A stretch of 23,657 nt of DNA from Bordetella parapertussis (GTDB lineage: Bacteria; Pseudomonadota; Gammaproteobacteria; Burkholderiales; SG8-41): positions 1 to 23,657 of the forward strand of contig CAMBSS010000053.1 of NCBI GenBank assembly GCA_945870465.1. Reading direction: 5' to 3'. This document shows positions 22,487 through 23,657 of the stretch, in pieces (positions within the stretch are counted from its first letter, which is position 1; every line of letters begins with the position of its first letter). The notes beneath the pieces are model-generated. The model did not search any database and was not told the origin of the DNA. It saw only the letters and a program-made list of their open reading frames with translations. The translations under genes were made by a program, and so were the position numbers.

Positions 22487-23629
22487 CTACTTGCGTAATT
22501 TCTTGACGTCGGCGGGCGACACCATGTCGCCAGTCTTGTTGCTCCACGCGTTGCGCTCATACGTCACAACGGCCGCGATTTCGACATCCGACAACTGCTT
22601 GAACGATGCCATGGCGGTGCCCGGCTTGCCGTTGAGCACGATGCCGATATGGCCGTCCTTCGGCCCGATCGCGATTTTGGAGCCCGCCAGCGCCGGGAAC
22701 GCGGGTGGCGTGCCCATGCCGTTCGGCTGATGGCAAACCTGGCAGTTCGCGGCATACACTTTCTCGCCGCGCGCCTTCAGTTCGTCGGCCGTGTAGACCT
22801 TGTTCGGATCATCCGCCTGCGCCGCCATTTTTTTCTTCTGCTCGGCGACCCACAGCGCGTACTTCTCGGGCTCCACCGCCTCGACCACGATAGGCATGAA
22901 GCCGTGCTCCTTGCCGCACAGCTCGGCGCAATTGCCGCGGTAGGTGCCCGGCTTGTCGACTTTGAACCAGGTATCGCGCACGAACCCGGGAATCGCATCC
23001 TGCTTCACCCCGAATGCCGGCACCCACCACGCGTGAATCACGTCGTTTGCAGTGGTAATGATGCGCACCTTCTTGCCCACCGGCACCACCACCGGGTTGT
23101 CGACTTCAAGCAGGTAGTTGGCGTAGGCCTCGCGCTTCTTGTAGCCCTCGGGGGTATTGTCGGTGATCATTTCGCGCGGGGTGGAAAGGCTGCTGTAAAA
23201 GCTGATGCCTTCCTGCAGGTAGTCGTAACCCCATTTCCACTGGTGGCCCGTGGCCTTGATCGTTATGTCCGGGCTGGAAGTGTCTTTCATCGCGATGATG
23301 GTCTTGGCCGCCGGGATCGCCATGCCGATCAGGATGATGAACGGCACGATGGTCCAGATGATTTCGACCGTGGTGTTTTCGTGGAACTGCGCGGCTTTGT
23401 GGCCCACCGCCTTGCGGTGCATGATGATCGAGTAAGTCATCGCGCCGAACACCACCACGAAGATCACGCAGCAGATGATGAAGATCAGCGTGTGCAGATC
23501 GTAGATCTCGCGCGCGATGATGGTTTGCGGCGGCTGCAGGTTGTACTGGCTGGCGGCTGCGAGCGCCGGCGCCAGGATGCAGGCCGCCGCGGCGGCGGCC
23601 GCAAAACGCTTGGTCCACTTACTGATCAT
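22487..23629 (-). CDS. ctaC: Cytochrome c oxidase subunit II with fused cytochrome c domain
   Basis: The 380-residue protein has a signal sequence (MISKWTKRFAAAAAAACILAPALA), two membrane helices (about 45-67 and 89-110), and a periplasmic cupredoxin domain with all CuA ligands: His199, Cys234, Glu236, Cys238, His242 and Met245. A C-terminal cytochrome c domain follows a charged linker (about 262-285), with CQVCH (Cys296, Cys299, His300) and probable sixth ligand Met340 in GTAMASF. This makes the oxidase caa3-like in architecture, with electrons able to enter through the tethered heme c. The ATG at 23629 has GGAG eight bases upstream; a TTG at 23641 is less likely. Its promoter lies mostly outside the window. 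Confidence 0.97.
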   Translation of the reverse strand: MISKWTKRFAAAAAAACILAPALAAASQYNLQPPQTIIAREIYDLHTLIFIICCVIFVVVFGAMTYSIIMHRKAVGHKAAQFHENTTVEIIWTIVPFIILIGMAIPAAKTIIAMKDTSSPDITIKATGHQWKWGYDYLQEGISFYSSLSTPREMITDNTPEGYKKREAYANYLLEVDNPVVVPVGKKVRIITTANDVIHAWWVPAFGVKQDAIPGFVRDTWFKVDKPGTYRGNCAELCGKEHGFMPIVVEAVEPEKYALWVAEQKKKMAAQADDPNKVYTADELKARGEKVYAANCQVCHQPNGMGTPPAFPALAGSKIAIGPKDGHIGIVLNGKPGTAMASFKQLSDVEIAAVVTYERNAWSNKTGDMVSPADVKKLRK

Positions 23630-23657
23630 GCTTGACTCCAACAGTGCGTTAAATTCG

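Overview
The window looks like chromosomal core DNA from a high-GC betaproteobacterium, probably Burkholderiales or a close relative. The clues are the ftsY-ftsE-ftsX-rpoH order, a CIRCE operator in front of rpoH, a Bug/TctC-type solute receptor, and the long cytochrome aa3 oxidase cluster with DUF2970, DUF2909 and a 37-residue small assembly protein. The placement rests on gene order and recognised protein families; no search was run. I see no phage, integron, CRISPR array, rRNA or tRNA.

Layout. (1) 1-3395 (+): tail of an ABC ATPase, an ABC-2 permease, a GldG-like auxiliary protein and a DUF4340 protein, followed 2 bases later by mutM (3398-4213). (2) 4330-8404 (-): an M16 peptidase pair, rsmD, coaD and a 2[4Fe-4S] ferredoxin, read leftward as one tightly packed unit. 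(3) 8558-12121 (+): ftsY, ftsE, ftsX, then rpoH behind its own composite promoter. (4) 12211-14054: a divergent pair, an Asp/Glu-racemase-superfamily enzyme (-) and a Bug receptor (+). (5) 14071-23629 (-, except one small + gene): ctaC, ctaD, a small assembly ORF, ctaG, DUF2970, ctaE, [DUF2909 on +], surf1, a Sco-like protein, ctaA, ctaB, sco and an SDR. This encodes an aa3 oxidase with a cytochrome c domain fused to subunit II, together with heme A synthesis and copper delivery.

The most unusual structure is non-coding. Three copies of a roughly 80-110 bp inverted-repeat element (GAGAGACG family) sit right after the stop codons of three unrelated genes, and two copies share 29-bp arms exactly. 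A second, different inverted repeat with an 8-bp period (CGCAAAGA family) lies between ctaB and sco. The rpoH control region is also notable: a near-perfect CIRCE, a sigma70-like promoter and an RpoE-type promoter are interleaved. Among proteins, the racemase homologue keeps only one of the two usual catalytic cysteines, the SDR lacks the YxxxK pair, and the Sco-like protein lacks the copper-binding histidine. Most of the remaining genes are ordinary housekeeping genes, and I do not claim a new defence or mobile system.
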